Source: Chloroflexota bacterium (GTDB taxonomy: Bacteria; Chloroflexota; Dehalococcoidia; GIF9; AB-539-J10). From it: a stretch of DNA of 6,764 nt. The stretch covers positions 1 to 6,764 of the forward strand of contig JADFUZ010000009.1 of NCBI GenBank assembly GCA_015222295.1. Direction: 5' to 3'. Positions 6,469 to 6,764 of this stretch are shown here, piece by piece. A model generated the notes under the pieces. The model saw only the letters and a program-made list of their open reading frames with translations, had not been told where the DNA came from and ran no database searches. Made by a program: the position numbers and the translations under genes. Position 1 is the first letter of the stretch; every line of letters starts with the position of its first letter.

Positions 6469-6764
6469 ATGCTCGTAGAACTCTCCGTTGACAACTTTGG
6501 AATCATCCGTCACATAAGGTGGCGCCCTGCTCTCGAACTTAACATCCTCACTGGCGAGACCGGCGCTGGGAAATCCCTGATAGTCGATGCCCTAGAGACC
6601 CTTCTGGGAGGAAGGGTGGGAGATGAGGTCATCCGGACGGGAGCCAACGACGCCAGAATAGAAGGAGTCTTTCGCCTCGACGACAGCTCCCGTGTGAAGG
6701 CAGTCCTGCGAGACCGTGGACTCAACGATGAGGAATTCGTTGTTCTGAGCCGTGAGATTGAGAA
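6469..6764 (+). CDS. recN: DNA repair protein RecN, N-terminal part (cut by window edge)
   Basis: RecN is an SMC-like ATPase that acts early in double-strand break repair by homologous recombination. The visible 98 residues begin MLVELSVDNFGIIRHIRW, the family's usual opening, with the Walker A motif GETGAGKS at 29-36 and the downstream LLGGRVGDEVIRTGA segment (45-59) typical of RecN. The frame stays open to the window end, where roughly 450 further residues (coiled coil, Walker B) are expected. The ATG at 6469 has a modest ribosome site (AGGG, 6461-6464). It follows the small HTH gene on the same strand, but the 261-base gap argues for a separate promoter. Confidence 0.93.
   Translation, partial: MLVELSVDNFGIIRHIRWRPALELNILTGETGAGKSLIVDALETLLGGRVGDEVIRTGANDARIEGVFRLDDSSRVKAVLRDRGLNDEEFVVLSREIE

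Overview
This window looks like an ordinary chromosomal stretch from a bacterium of intermediate GC content (mid-50s percent by eye). The gene styles suggest Chloroflexota, possibly the Dehalococcoidia: a dihydropteroate synthase with an SFSGDG N-terminal motif, a large UPF0182 membrane protein, and a tiny MerR-type winged-helix protein with a TAEACGIAGISKNTFLRW core. That assignment is inference from family resemblance; no rRNA or other marker is present.

Layout, left to right. Positions 1-262 hold no convincing gene but carry a good sigma70-like promoter (137-166). It reads into folP (263-1129, +), a complete dihydropteroate synthase of folate synthesis. A short hairpin (1143-1162) separates folP from the convergent UPF0182 gene (1177-3948, -), a 923-residue protein with seven N-terminal membrane segments, a large extracytoplasmic part and an acidic, proline-rich tail. 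Upstream of it on the same strand, after a 280-base gap, lies fabF (4229-5467, -), a complete beta-ketoacyl-ACP synthase II with its Cys-His-His-Lys active site. A 470-base divergent region follows. It holds a near-consensus fabF promoter, a leader hairpin and, next to the other gene, a cluster of three similar GAGTA half-sites. The gene rightward is a small HTH protein (5938-6207, +). After a further 261 bases the window ends inside recN (6469 to the edge, +), the SMC-like DNA repair ATPase.

The genes do not form an obvious pathway: folate synthesis, fatty-acid elongation, an uncharacterised membrane protein, a small regulator and DNA repair. Most seem to have their own promoters. I see no mobile element, CRISPR array, tRNA or rRNA, and nothing that amounts to a new multi-gene system. 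The most interesting feature is the half-site cluster just before the small HTH gene: two direct copies exactly 20 bp apart with an inverted copy between them. It would fit autoregulation by a BldC-like, DNA-binding-domain-only regulator.
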